DNA from: Nocardiopsis ganjiahuensis DSM 45031
Lineage (GTDB): Bacteria > Actinomycetota > Actinomycetes > Streptosporangiales > Streptosporangiaceae
Reading direction: 5' to 3'
DNA: 64,000 bases
NCBI RefSeq assembly: GCF_000341085.1
Contig: NZ_ANBA01000002.1
Location: 186,001-250,000, forward strand
Below the pieces are notes generated by a model that ran no database searches, was not told the origin of the DNA, and was given only the letters and a program-made list of their open reading frames with translations. Of this stretch, positions 26,613 to 35,364 are shown in pieces. The translations under genes were made by a program, and so were the position numbers. Every line of letters begins with the position of its first letter. Within the stretch, counting starts at the first letter, position 1.

Positions 26613-27455
26613 TCAGAAGAGCACCGACATGACCTCTCCGACCTGCCGGAAACCGACCCGCTGGTAGGTGGCGCGGGCCGGGGTGTTGAAGTCGTTGACG
26701 TACAGCGTCACCCGGGGCGCGATCTCCGCCAGCGCGTAGTCGACCACGGCCGCCATGCCCGCGCTCGAGTGGCCCCGGCCGCGCAGGTCCGGGTGGACCC
26801 AGACGCCCTGGACCTGGCAGGCGTGCTGGGTGACGGCGCCGATCTCGGCTTTGAACACCACACGGCCGTCCTCGATCCGGGCGAAGGCCCGGCCGGTGCG
26901 GACCAGTTCCTCGACCCGGGCCCGGTAGAGGGCGCCGCCGTCGCCGGAGTCCGGCGGGACCCCGACCTCCTCGGTGAACATGGCGACGCAGGCGGGCACC
27001 AGGGTGTTGAGTTCGGAGATGCGGACGCGGCGCACCAGCGGGTCGGGGTCGACGGCGGGCGGGCCGTCGATCTCCAGGACCGGTTGACTGGCGCGGATGA
27101 CCCGCGCGGGCCCCCAGGCCGGGGTGACCTGCTGCCAGAAGTCGCTGACCGCCTCCACCGGGCCGACGATCGAGGAGCAGCGGCGGCCGCGCCAGCGGGC
27201 GTGGTCGGCGAAGCTCCGCACGGCGGCGGGGCCGGCGTTGACCGGGACGAGGTTGGCGCCCGAGTAGCACAGGGCGGTCAGCCTGCCCCGTTCCGTGTGG
27301 CCCCAGACCTCGGCGCCCACGCCGCCCCCGGAGATACCGGTGGCCATCAGGCGTGAGGCGACGAAGACGTTGCCCACGGGGTCGGCGTCCAGAAGCGCAC
27401 GGACAGCCTCCCTGTCCCGCTCACCGAGAACCCGAACCGCCGAGGTCCGCAGCAT
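26613..27455 (-). CDS. GNAT N-acetyltransferase with N-terminal DUF4081-like domain
   Basis: A 280-residue protein. The C-terminal half has the acetyl-CoA-binding motif (VQGVWVHPDLRGRGHSSAGMAAVVD) and the ending YVNDFNTPARATYQRVGFRQVGEV of GNAT enzymes. The N-terminal 150 residues form the extra domain found in many actinobacterial members; the DUF number is from memory. The ATG at 27455 follows GGGGGAG. The acceptor substrate is unknown. It lies 49 bases upstream of pta on the same strand, so the two may share a transcript. Confidence 0.85.
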   Translation of the reverse strand: MLRTSAVRVLGERDREAVRALLDADPVGNVFVASRLMATGISGGGVGAEVWGHTERGRLTALCYSGANLVPVNAGPAAVRSFADHARWRGRRCSSIVGPVEAVSDFWQQVTPAWGPARVIRASQPVLEIDGPPAVDPDPLVRRVRISELNTLVPACVAMFTEEVGVPPDSGDGGALYRARVEELVRTGRAFARIEDGRVVFKAEIGAVTQHACQVQGVWVHPDLRGRGHSSAGMAAVVDYALAEIAPRVTLYVNDFNTPARATYQRVGFRQVGEVMSVLF

Positions 27456-27576
27456 CGCATCTCCCCCATCTACCCGGTCACCGTGCCCGGCGGGATACCG
27501 GTACGGCTCGTGGGCCCACGACGAATTCGCGCCGGTTCCAGCCTATTAGACCGACTCCACTCGCTCACCTGGCAGT

Positions 27577-27600
27577 CCCGGCCCGGAGGTCCGGGCCGGG
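27577..27600 (-). terminator. Terminator hairpin of the secreted peptidase gene
   Basis: CCCGGCCCGGA (27577-27587) pairs with TCCGGGCCGGG (27590-27600), 10 bases beyond the peptidase stop on the minus strand. The inner pairs open to give a workable loop. No T-run follows, as is common in actinomycetes. Confidence 0.55.
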
Positions 27601-27609
27601 GCGTCCGGC

Positions 27610-29247
27610 TCACCCGGAGGTGTCGAGTCCGATCGGTCCGAGCCGGTCCACCGGCGCGTGGGGGGCGCTCTGCACGGTGCGCGGCTGGGGTTCGGGCCGG
27701 GCGTCGCAGGTCAGGTCGGGACCTTCGGCACCGCGTTCGGGCAGGGTCCCTTCCCGGAGGTAGGCGACCACGGCCTCGTCCACGCAGGTGTTCCCGGTGA
27801 GGGCGACGCCGTGGGTGAGGCCGCCGTCCTCGATCACCAGGGAGGAGCCGGGCAGGCGGTCGCGCAGGGCGTACGAACCCTCCACCGGGGTGGCGCCGTC
27901 GCCGGTGGCGTGCACGATGAGCACGTCGCCGTCGTAGGCGGGGTGCTCGTAGGGCCCGTCGCCGACCTGGAACCAGGGGTCGGACTCGCCCTCCCAGGAG
28001 GCACAGGGCGCGTTGTACCACATGTTGTGCCAGCCCATGAAGGGTGCGTCCTCGTGCGTCTCCTCGGCGTCCGCGTGCCAGGTCCGCCAGTTGCGGGGCC
28101 ACTCGGTGTCGGTGCACTGGACCGCGAGGTAGCCGCCGTAGCCGGGGTCGCTGTCGGCGTCGTCGCCGTAGGCCTCGTGCAGGGCCAGGAGCGGGGCCGG
28201 GTCGCCGTCGTTGATCCGGGCGGCCAGGGCTCCCGCGGCGGAGGGCCAGGTGTTGCCGCTGTAGGCGACGACGATGACGGCGCCCTCCAGCTCGGTGGGG
28301 CCGACCGTGTCGTCCAGCGGGTTCTCGCGCAGCTCGGCGCGCAGGGCGTAGTAGGCGTCCGCGACGGTCTCGCCGTCGGTGCCCAGGCCGTAGGTGTCGT
28401 CGTGGCGGGCGACCCAGTCGAAGAAGTTCTGGGCGGCGCGGTCCAGGGACCGGCTCTGGACGAGGTTGCTCTCGTACCAGGGGTTGTCCGGGTTGACCAC
28501 GCTGTCCAGGACCACGGCGCGCACGCTGTCGGGGTAGAGCGAGGCGTAGACGGTGCCGAGGTAGCTGCCGTAGGAGTAACCGAGGTAGTCGACCCGGTCG
28601 AGGTCGAGGGCGACCCGGATGGCGTCCATGTCGTGCGCGGTGTCCTCGGTGCGCATGTGGTCCAGGAGCGGGCCGGCCTCCTCGGCGCAGGCGGCGGCGT
28701 AGGCCTCGGCGTCCAGGCGCAGGGCCTGCTCCTCGGCGGCGTCGGCCGGGACGGTGTCCTTGCGGACGGGGGTGAAGAAGTCGGGGTCGCAGGTGACGGC
28801 GGGGGTGGAGGCGCCCATGCCGCGCGGGTCGAAGGCGACCACGTCGTAGGTCTCGCGGAGCTCCTCGGGCATGCGGTTGTGGGTGTGCGCCGCCCACATG
28901 CGCCCGGCGCTGCCGGGGCCGCCGGGGTTGACCAGCACCGTGTGCTCGGCGGTGCCCGTGGCGCGGACCCGGGAGAGGGCGATCTCGACCGTTTCGGCGA
29001 GGTCGCCGACGCGTTCGCCGTCGGTGGTCCTGGCCATGGGGACGGTGATGGTGGCGCATTCGAGTTCGGCGTCACCGACCGGTTCGAGGTCCTCGCAGGG
29101 CTGCCAGTCGATTGCCTTCTGGTCGATCCGGGTGGTCGGCGCGGCGGCCCCCTCAGCGGGGGCGGCGTGTGCCGTCGGCACGGCCACCAGGGAGGCCAGG
29201 AGCACCCCGGCGGAGACGGTCGCCCACTGCGTGCACACTGTTCGCAC
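27610..29247 (-). CDS. Secreted tripeptidyl-aminopeptidase-like alpha/beta hydrolase
   Basis: A 545-residue exported serine peptidase of the Streptomyces Tap/SlpD type. A signal peptide (VCTQWATVSAGVLLASLVAVPTAHA) is followed by the hydrolase core: oxyanion region LVNPGGPGSAG, nucleophile Ser in GYSYGSYLG, and a C-terminal TAP-like domain with the acidic residue in LIVHATGDGATPVEG and His in GGLTHGVALTGNTC. It trims N-terminal tripeptides or similar groups from extracellular peptides. The GTG at 29245-29247 with upstream GGGGGTAATCGA is preferred over the ATG at 29322, which adds 25 residues with no signal-peptide character. Confidence 0.88.
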   Translation of the reverse strand: MRTVCTQWATVSAGVLLASLVAVPTAHAAPAEGAAAPTTRIDQKAIDWQPCEDLEPVGDAELECATITVPMARTTDGERVGDLAETVEIALSRVRATGTAEHTVLVNPGGPGSAGRMWAAHTHNRMPEELRETYDVVAFDPRGMGASTPAVTCDPDFFTPVRKDTVPADAAEEQALRLDAEAYAAACAEEAGPLLDHMRTEDTAHDMDAIRVALDLDRVDYLGYSYGSYLGTVYASLYPDSVRAVVLDSVVNPDNPWYESNLVQSRSLDRAAQNFFDWVARHDDTYGLGTDGETVADAYYALRAELRENPLDDTVGPTELEGAVIVVAYSGNTWPSAAGALAARINDGDPAPLLALHEAYGDDADSDPGYGGYLAVQCTDTEWPRNWRTWHADAEETHEDAPFMGWHNMWYNAPCASWEGESDPWFQVGDGPYEHPAYDGDVLIVHATGDGATPVEGSYALRDRLPGSSLVIEDGGLTHGVALTGNTCVDEAVVAYLREGTLPERGAEGPDLTCDARPEPQPRTVQSAPHAPVDRLGPIGLDTSG

Positions 29248-29390
29248 TCGATTACCCCCGATGACTGCCAGGTTGTCCCATGCATTGTCTCCGCTACACA
29301 GCGTGACATAAGGAAGCGACACGGGCCCCAGCCGGGCACTCCCCCGGTAACATGTGCCCTGGTCGGATCAGACATGGACAAAGGGGCACA

Positions 29391-29855
29391 ATGCGGCTTG
29401 ATCGTGTCGACGAGCGGATCATCGCGGTTCTCGGCGCGGACGCGCGGATGAGTTTTGCGGAGATCGGCGGCGAGGTCGGCCTCAGCCCCTCCGCGGTGAA
29501 GCGCCGGGTGGACCGCCTGGTCGAGTCCGGCGCCGTGCGCGGGTTCACCGTGGTCGTCGAACCCCAGGCGATCGGCTGGACCACCGAGGCCTTCATCGAG
29601 CTCTACTGCCGTGCGCGCACCTCACCCGGTGAGATCCGCGTCGGCCTGGCCGGTTACGCGGAGATCACCTCGGCCTGCACGGTCACCGGCGAGGCCGACG
29701 CCATAGTGCAGGTCCGCGCCCGCGACACCCACCACCTGGAGGAGGTCATCGAGCGCATCGGCGCCGAGCCCTTCGTGGTGCGCACCAAGAGCACCCTGGT
29801 CCTGTCCCGCCTGGTCGACCAGCCCATCCTCGCCGGCACCGCCGACCTGCCCTAG
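29391..29855 (+). CDS. Lrp/AsnC-family transcriptional regulator
   Basis: A 154-residue regulator. The N-terminal AsnC helix-turn-helix (LDRVDERIIAVLGADARMSF, then LSPSAVKRRVDRLVESG) precedes the ligand-binding RAM domain (about 70-150). Members sense amino acids and assemble into octamers. It is divergent from the secreted peptidase gene, 143 bases away, and may control it, which would fit amino acid sensing; this is inference. The ATG at 29391 follows AAAGGGGC. Confidence 0.88.
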   Translation: MRLDRVDERIIAVLGADARMSFAEIGGEVGLSPSAVKRRVDRLVESGAVRGFTVVVEPQAIGWTTEAFIELYCRARTSPGEIRVGLAGYAEITSACTVTGEADAIVQVRARDTHHLEEVIERIGAEPFVVRTKSTLVLSRLVDQPILAGTADLP

Positions 29856-29897
29856 AAACGCGCCCCGGCAGGTCCGGTTGAGCCATGGCACAGCCGG

Positions 29898-30467
29898 TCA
29901 CCAGTACAGCCACGAGGCCCAGAGGGTCCCCAGCCACAGGAACCCCAGAGTCACCAGGATCAGCAGCGCGGGCGAGAGCCACCGGCTGCGGCGCAGCTCC
30001 ACCAGGCCGTCGTCCTCCCACACTCGGTACTCGGCGGTGGCGTCGACCTCCGCGGTGATCCGCTCCGCCAGCCGCTCGGCCGCGTCGTTGCCGAGGAAAG
30101 CGGTCGCACCGGAGCGCTGGTAGGTCCTGACGGTGAGACCGCCGCCGTTCTTCAGGGCGACCAGGATCTTGCCGTCGGGCATGACCCGGGCTCCGGTGAC
30201 GTCCAGCCAGCGAACCCTGGAGACGGCCGTCCAGCCACCCGTCGTCATCCCCTTCTCCCCCAGTCGGGTCCAGAAGGTGAACGCGCTCATGGACCAGCCC
30301 CAGAAGAGCAGGACCACCACGGCGAAGAGGGGGATCGACAGCCACGGTCGGGCCCCCAGCTCGACGGCCAGGTCCAGCAGGAAGAGGCAGGCCACGAGGA
30401 CCACGGGCAGGGCCAGCGCCGTGGCCGGGGACCAGAAGATCTTGGCAGGGGGTGCCGGGGAACTCAT
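29898..30467 (-). CDS. PH-domain-like membrane protein of unknown function
   Basis: A 189-residue protein with two N-terminal membrane spans (about 13-35 and 42-62), a soluble PH-like segment (about 75-140, MTTGGWTAVSRVRWLDVTGA and GKILVALKNGGG) and one C-terminal span ending WLYW. The layout resembles bacterial PH (bPH) membrane proteins. No catalytic residues are seen. Convergent with the Lrp gene. Function unknown. Confidence 0.7.
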   Translation of the reverse strand: MSSPAPPAKIFWSPATALALPVVLVACLFLLDLAVELGARPWLSIPLFAVVVLLFWGWSMSAFTFWTRLGEKGMTTGGWTAVSRVRWLDVTGARVMPDGKILVALKNGGGLTVRTYQRSGATAFLGNDAAERLAERITAEVDATAEYRVWEDDGLVELRRSRWLSPALLILVTLGFLWLGTLWASWLYW

Positions 30468-30558
30468 GGGGGATTCCCGTCAGGAGGCCGTGGGTCCGGG
30501 GCGGGGGCCGGAACGATCAGAAAACGCATACCCGCACGGATCACCCCGAAAACCCGAA

Positions 30559-30597
30559 GGACCCCGGTCGCGCCGTCAGGGGGCGCTTCCGGGGTCC
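30559..30597 (-). terminator. Terminator of the davB-like gene
   Basis: GGACCCCGG (30559-30567) pairs with CCGGGGTCC (30589-30597), with inner GCGCC/GGCGC, 35 bases after the stop of the monooxygenase gene. Confidence 0.65.
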
Positions 30598-30631
30598 GGG
30601 AGAGGCCCGCCGGGGGCCTCGGAGGTTGCCG

Positions 30632-32356
30632 TCAGTCCTCGGGGAGGGTGACCGGGGCCAGCTCGTCGAACAGGTCGCCCGGGCCGGGGTTGGTCGGGTC
30701 GGTCTCGCCGCCGAAGTGGTGCATGACGCCCCACACCGCGTTCAGGGCGGTCTGCACCGCGCCCTCGGCCCAGCCGGCGGTCCAGGACACGTCGTCGCCG
30801 GCGAGGAACAGCCCGCGGTGGCGCTCGTCCAGGTCCTCCTGGTGGAAGTGCGTGAACAGGCGGCGCTGGTACCGGTAGTGACCGGGCAGGTTGGCCTTGA
30901 ACGCGCCCATGAAGTACGGCTCGTCCTCCCAGGAGACCGTGATCGGGTCGCCCGTGATGTGGGAGCGGACGTCCAGGTCCGGGTAGATCTTGCCGAGCGA
31001 GGCCAGCATGACCTCCAGGCGCTCGTTGGCCGACAGCGGCAGCCACTTGAGCGAGTCGTCGCACCAGGTGTAGGACATGCAGATCGCGGCGGGGCCGTCC
31101 GGGTCCTCGCCCTCCAGCAGGTAGGTGCCCCGGGTCATGCGGTCGGTGAGCGTCATGCTCATGACGTCGCGGCCGGTCTCGGGGTCCTTGTCCCGCCAGA
31201 ACGCGCGGTCCACGGGGACGAACAGCTTCGAGGACTCCATGTAGTGGGTCCGCTCGATCGCCGTCCAGTGGTCGATCGGCAGCAGGTCGTCGTCGCAGTC
31301 GATCTTGGACAGCATCATCCAGGACTGCGCCGTGAACACCGCCGTGGGGTAGGTGCGGGTGGAGCCGGAGGAGTCGGTGACGGTGATGTTGCCCGCCGGG
31401 TTGCCCTTGGCGGCGGTCCGGCGCAGCGCCGTCACCGCCGGGCGCGGCTCACCGCCGTGCAGCGAGGCCAGGGAGGTGCCCTGCGCCCAGTGCACGAGCT
31501 TGTCCGGGGCGTGCTCCCACAGGCGTGTCGGGAGCTGGTCCACACCGCCGACGATGCCCATGTGGTCGTCGTCCGCACCCGTGTAGGTGACCCGCAGGAT
31601 CTCCAGGATGGAGTTGGGGAAGTCGGTGTCCCAGCCGCCGGTGCCGAAGCCCACCTGGCCGAAGACCTCCCGGTTGCGGAAGGAGGAGAAGCCCGGGGAC
31701 TCGCACAGGAAGCCGTAGAAGGTCTGGTTGTCCAGCTTCTCGACCAGCCGGTTCCAGATCTCCTTCTGGGTGGCGACGTCCCGCTCGCGGATCGCCTTCT
31801 GCATGCGGGTGTGCTCGACGCTCTCCAGGGTCTGGTCCCAGGCGCGCGCCACGTCCCGGTAGACCTCGGGCAGGTCGTCCAGGTGCGTCGCGTAGTGCGA
31901 CTCGCCCTTGAGGTCGACGACGGTGCTCGGGGTGGCGGCCGCGAGCGGGTTCGGGAAGGCGTTGGTCCGCAGGCCCATCAGGTCCGCGTAGTGCCAGAAG
32001 GAGGTGGAGGTCGGCGGGAAGCGCATCGCGCCCATCTCCGCGACCACGTCGGCGGGGGCTCCGGGCAGGCGCTCGGTGCGCAGGCGTCCGCCGATCCGGT
32101 CGGCCTCGTACACGACCGGCTTCAGGCCCATCTTCATGAGCTCGTAGGCGGTGACGATGCCGGACAGGCCGCCGCCGATGACCGCGACCTCGGTGCCGTG
32201 GTGCTCGGCGGGGACCTGGCCCAGCCCGGCGGGGTGCGCCAGGAACTCGTCGTAGGCGAACGGGAAGTCGGGCCCGGACATGGTCAGCGGACGGTCGTCC
32301 GCCGGGGTGGCGGTCACGGGCGCGGTACCGGCGGCTGTGGGCACGGCAGACGTCAT
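30632..32356 (-). CDS. davB: L-lysine 2-monooxygenase-like flavoprotein (DavB/IaaM family)
   Basis: A 574-residue flavin amine oxidase. FAD is bound at VAVIGGGLSGIVTAYELM (about 57-75). The segments SGPDFPFAYDEFLAHPAGLG, EMGAMRFPPTS, REVFGQVGFGTGGWDTDFPNS, LTDRMTRGTYLLEG and FLAGDDVSWTAGWAEGAVQT are shared with Pseudomonas putida lysine 2-monooxygenase DavB and, more distantly, with tryptophan 2-monooxygenase IaaM. DavB converts lysine to 5-aminovaleramide and CO2. The gene next upstream is a DavA-like amidase, and a cationic amino acid permease precedes it. Start ATG after GGAGGG. Tryptophan or phenylalanine as substrate cannot be excluded by reading alone. Confidence 0.8.
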   Translation of the reverse strand: MTSAVPTAAGTAPVTATPADDRPLTMSGPDFPFAYDEFLAHPAGLGQVPAEHHGTEVAVIGGGLSGIVTAYELMKMGLKPVVYEADRIGGRLRTERLPGAPADVVAEMGAMRFPPTSTSFWHYADLMGLRTNAFPNPLAAATPSTVVDLKGESHYATHLDDLPEVYRDVARAWDQTLESVEHTRMQKAIRERDVATQKEIWNRLVEKLDNQTFYGFLCESPGFSSFRNREVFGQVGFGTGGWDTDFPNSILEILRVTYTGADDDHMGIVGGVDQLPTRLWEHAPDKLVHWAQGTSLASLHGGEPRPAVTALRRTAAKGNPAGNITVTDSSGSTRTYPTAVFTAQSWMMLSKIDCDDDLLPIDHWTAIERTHYMESSKLFVPVDRAFWRDKDPETGRDVMSMTLTDRMTRGTYLLEGEDPDGPAAICMSYTWCDDSLKWLPLSANERLEVMLASLGKIYPDLDVRSHITGDPITVSWEDEPYFMGAFKANLPGHYRYQRRLFTHFHQEDLDERHRGLFLAGDDVSWTAGWAEGAVQTALNAVWGVMHHFGGETDPTNPGPGDLFDELAPVTLPED

Positions 32357-32416
32357 GGGCCCTCCTTCACTGGGCTGGGATACGGGTCGAAGAGGTGGGG
32401 AGGAGTGGTGCGGGTG

Positions 32417-33232
32417 TCAGGGTGCGGGCGCGGTGGCCGGAGCGGAGTACAGCTCCGGGCGGCGGTCACCCAGGTAGGAGAGTTCGGCGCGGGAGGCCTC
32501 GGTCGCGGCCGGGTCGACGTCGCCGACCAGCAGGGCCTCCGTGGGCCCGGCCCGCAGGATTTCGGTGCCGTCGGGGCCCACCAGCGCGCTGAGGCCGACG
32601 TAGTCGAGGTCGCCCTCGGTGTCGCAGCGGTTCACGTAGGCCAGGTGGATCTGGTTCTCCATGGCGCGGGCCGGCACCAGGAGGGTGGCCACCGAGGTGT
32701 TCGGCCCCATCAGGGCGGTGGGCACGACGAGGAGGGTGGTCCCGGCCAGCGCGTGCGCCCGCACGGCCTCGGGAAACTCCACGTCGTAACAGACCAGGAG
32801 GCCGATCCGGTGGGCGCCGAGGTCCACCTGGACGACCAGCTCGTCACCGGCGCTGAACAGGTCCCGGTCCAGGTCCCCGAAGAGGTGCGTCTTGCGGTAG
32901 AGCGCGCGGGAGGACCCCGCGGCGTCCACGAACCGCACCGCGTTGTACACGTTCCCGTCGGCCAGCTCGGGGAAGCCGTAGACGATCGCCACGCCGGTGT
33001 CGGCGGCGATCCGTGAGACGGCGTCGAAGAGCGGTCCGTCGGCGGGCTCGGCCAGCCGTGCGGCCTCGGAGCCGATGTTGTAGCCGGTCAGCGACATCTC
33101 CGGGGTGACCAGCAGGGCGGCTCCGTCGGCCGCTGCCGCACGGGCCCGTTCCCGGAGCCGGTCGAGGGAGGACGCGGGGTCTCCGCTGAGCCCCGTGCCC
33201 TGGTCGAGGGCCACGCGCAGTGGTGCGGTCAC
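32417..33232 (-). CDS. davA: 5-aminovaleramidase-like carbon-nitrogen hydrolase (DavA family)
   Basis: A 271-residue nitrilase-superfamily amidase. The catalytic triad is Glu45 (LVTPEMSLTGYNIG), Lys114 (YRKTHLFGDLDRD) and Cys148 (LLVCYDVEFPE). PEM.LTGYNIG, YRKTHLFG.LDR and the C-terminal Tyr-Leu-x-Asp-x-Arg-x-Glu-Leu motif closely follow P. putida DavA, which hydrolyses 5-aminovaleramide to 5-aminovalerate. The GTG at 33230-33232 lies eight bases after GGGAGG; a GTG three codons upstream abuts that site and is less likely. It lies 60 bases before the monooxygenase gene on the same strand, so they are probably co-transcribed. Confidence 0.82.
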   Translation of the reverse strand: MTAPLRVALDQGTGLSGDPASSLDRLRERARAAAADGAALLVTPEMSLTGYNIGSEAARLAEPADGPLFDAVSRIAADTGVAIVYGFPELADGNVYNAVRFVDAAGSSRALYRKTHLFGDLDRDLFSAGDELVVQVDLGAHRIGLLVCYDVEFPEAVRAHALAGTTLLVVPTALMGPNTSVATLLVPARAMENQIHLAYVNRCDTEGDLDYVGLSALVGPDGTEILRAGPTEALLVGDVDPAATEASRAELSYLGDRRPELYSAPATAPAP

Positions 33233-33427
33233 CGCTTCCACCTCCCGGTGTGTCGTCGCTGGTCGGCCGCGTCCACTCTAGGTGGGAGAAGGCGTGGGAA
33301 CCGTGTGTCGGACGCGCACTCTGTTGCGAGTTGGCGCCGAACCGCCGTGGTTCGTTGCGCCCCCGCGCACGATCGCGCCCGATACCCTCACCGGACCCCG
33401 TGGGGCCCTGGCCACCAGGGAGAACAG

Positions 33428-33463
33428 CGGGGCGGGGCCGGGGATTCCCCCGACCCCGCCCCG
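33428..33463 (-). terminator. Terminator of the amino acid permease gene
   Basis: GGGGCGGGG (33429-33437) pairs with CCCCGCCCC (33454-33462), with inner CGGGG/CCCCG around an ATTC loop, 22 bases past the permease stop. It separates the permease from the davA-davB pair. Confidence 0.65.
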
Positions 33464-33484
33464 TGGGACGTGTCTCGGCCCGGG

Positions 33485-34945
33485 TCAGGCGCGGACCTCG
33501 AAGGCCGGTTCGGTCTCCAGCGCGGAGCGGCGCATGCTGTAGCCGAAGTAGATGGCCAGGCCGACCACGAGCCAGGCACCGAAGGCCACCCACACGCTGA
33601 GCGACATGCTGAACATCAGGTACGCGCAGGCCAGGACACCGAGGACCGGAGTGACCGGGGCGCCGGGCATCCGAAAGGCGCGCTTGAGGTCCGGGCGGTT
33701 CCTGCGCAGCACCAGGACGGCCACGTTGACCAGGGCGAAGGCGAAGAGCGTGCCGATCGCGGTGGCGTCGGCGAGCGGGCCGAGCGGGACGAGCGCCGCC
33801 AGGAGCGCGATGAACACCGAGGTGATGACGGTGTTGGCGCGCGGGGTGCCCTTGGCGTCGAGCTTGGAAAAGGCCGCGGGGATGAGCCCGTCGCGGGACA
33901 TCGCGAAGAGGATGCGGGTCTGGCTGTAGAGCACGACCAGGACGACGCTGGCCAGGGACAGGACGGCGCCGGCCGCGAAGATGACCGCCCACACCGGGGT
34001 GCCGGTGACCAGGGTCAGGATCCCGGCCAGGGAGGTCTGCCCCTCGGCGAACTCGGTCCAGTTCAGGGCGCCGACGGCGCTGAAGGCCACCAGGCAGTAG
34101 ATCGCGGTGACCACGATCATCGAGAACATGATGGCCCGCGGCAGGTCGCGCTGGGGGTTCTTGGCCTCCTCGCTGGCGGTGGAGGCGGAGTCGAAGCCGA
34201 TGTAGGAGAAGAACAGGGTGGCGCCGGCGGCGGAGACACCGGCCATGCCCATCGGCATGAACGGGGCGAAGTTGCCGTCCTGGACGGCGGTGATCGCGAT
34301 GGCCACGAACATCACCAGCACGGCGACCTTGATGACGACCATGACGGCGTTGACGCGGGTGCTCTCGCGGACCCCGGCGAGCAGGGCGAACATCGACAGC
34401 AGGACCACGACGGCGGCGGGCACGTTGATCAGGCCGCCCTCCATGGGTCCGGCCAGCAACGCGCCGGGCAGCGCCAGGCCCGTGGTCAGGTGGAGGAGCT
34501 CGTTGATGTACTGGCCCCAGCCGACGCCGACCGCGGCGACGGAGACGCCGTAGGTGAGCATCAGGCACCAGCCGCACACCCAGGCCATGAACTCGCCCAT
34601 GGTGGCGTAGCTGTAGGAGTAGGCCGAGCCGGAGGCGGGGATCATCCCGGCCATCTCGGCGTAGGCGAGCGCGGAGAAGAGCGCGGTGACACCGGCCAGG
34701 ACGAACGCCAGGATGACGGCGGGACCGGCGATCGGGACGGCCTCGCCCAGGACGACGAAGATGCCGGTGCCCAGGGTGGCGCCGATGCCGATCATGGACA
34801 GCTGCCAGAAGCCCATGGTGCGGCGCAGGCCGTTGCCGCTCTCGGTCTCCGCCACCAGCTTCTCGACCGGCTTGCGCCGGCTCAGGCGCTGCCCGAGCGT
34901 GGGCGCGGCCGCGCCCACCGGCGCGGGGGTCTTCTGGTCCACCAC
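33485..34945 (-). CDS. APC-family amino acid permease (cationic amino acid transporter type)
   Basis: A 486-residue transporter with about 12 membrane spans. The first span is MIGIGATLGTGIFVVLGEAVPIAGPAV; GTGIF is the substrate-binding turn of APC permeases. The FFSYIGFDSASTASEEAKNPQRDLPRAI segment matches the CAT subfamily, which moves lysine, arginine and related amino acids. The GTG at 34943-34945 follows GAGGAG. Given the downstream DavA/DavB-like pair, lysine is the likely substrate. Long and A/T-rich upstream region with two palindromes. Confidence 0.88.
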   Translation of the reverse strand: MVDQKTPAPVGAAAPTLGQRLSRRKPVEKLVAETESGNGLRRTMGFWQLSMIGIGATLGTGIFVVLGEAVPIAGPAVILAFVLAGVTALFSALAYAEMAGMIPASGSAYSYSYATMGEFMAWVCGWCLMLTYGVSVAAVGVGWGQYINELLHLTTGLALPGALLAGPMEGGLINVPAAVVVLLSMFALLAGVRESTRVNAVMVVIKVAVLVMFVAIAITAVQDGNFAPFMPMGMAGVSAAGATLFFSYIGFDSASTASEEAKNPQRDLPRAIMFSMIVVTAIYCLVAFSAVGALNWTEFAEGQTSLAGILTLVTGTPVWAVIFAAGAVLSLASVVLVVLYSQTRILFAMSRDGLIPAAFSKLDAKGTPRANTVITSVFIALLAALVPLGPLADATAIGTLFAFALVNVAVLVLRRNRPDLKRAFRMPGAPVTPVLGVLACAYLMFSMSLSVWVAFGAWLVVGLAIYFGYSMRRSALETEPAFEVRA

Positions 34946-35026
34946 GAAATGACTCCTCGACGTTCTGCGGGGTGGGCACACCGGATCGGCGCCGTCTCGA
35001 ATCAACGGCGCCCCAAATGTGCCCTA

Positions 35027-35047
35027 GGCAACGGTAATGGTGTTGCC
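35027..35047 (-). promoter_or_regulatory. Inverted repeat AGGCAAC-N9-GTTGCCT in the permease promoter region
   Basis: AGGCAAC (35026-35032) and GTTGCCT (35042-35048) with a 9-base A/T-richer centre. It lies about 85 bases upstream of the permease start. A regulator binding here could respond to the transported amino acid. The regulator is not identified. Confidence 0.45.
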
Positions 35048-35156
35048 TGAGTAACATGACCCACATTCGTTGCATTTGTCCGCTTGAAGCGCCGAAAACG
35101 TGCGTGCTGACGCAAGAAAACGCACATCGGAGTGATGCATGTCATATGAGGTGACT

Positions 35157-35175
35157 CACGGTGATCATCACCGTG
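35157..35175. promoter_or_regulatory. 19-bp palindrome CACGGTGAT-C-ATCACCGTG
   Basis: A perfect 9-bp inverted repeat about a single central base, in the gene-free stretch between the permease and the MpaB-family gene. It has operator-like form (GntR/TetR size class). Which gene it serves is unclear: the permease start is about 210 bases away, and the other neighbour ends here. Confidence 0.45.
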
Positions 35176-35364
35176 TGACCTGCGAGAACACCGAAGCGGG
35201 GCCACCGGTAGGTGTAAGCCCCCAGGACCCCTGAGTGTTCCGGACACAGCAGAGGGGGAGCACGGCGCCCGCCGCACTCCCCCCGGAGCCGTTTCGCCCG
35301 GCAGGGCCCGGCGCGGTCAGCCTGCCCGGGCGGACGCGCTCCGGCCCTTCACCCGCGGACCTTC

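Noticed and set aside
35002..35277. 91-residue minus-strand open frame upstream of the permease
   Set aside because: It covers promoter-like A/T-rich sequence with two palindromes; codon bias is wrong for this genome.
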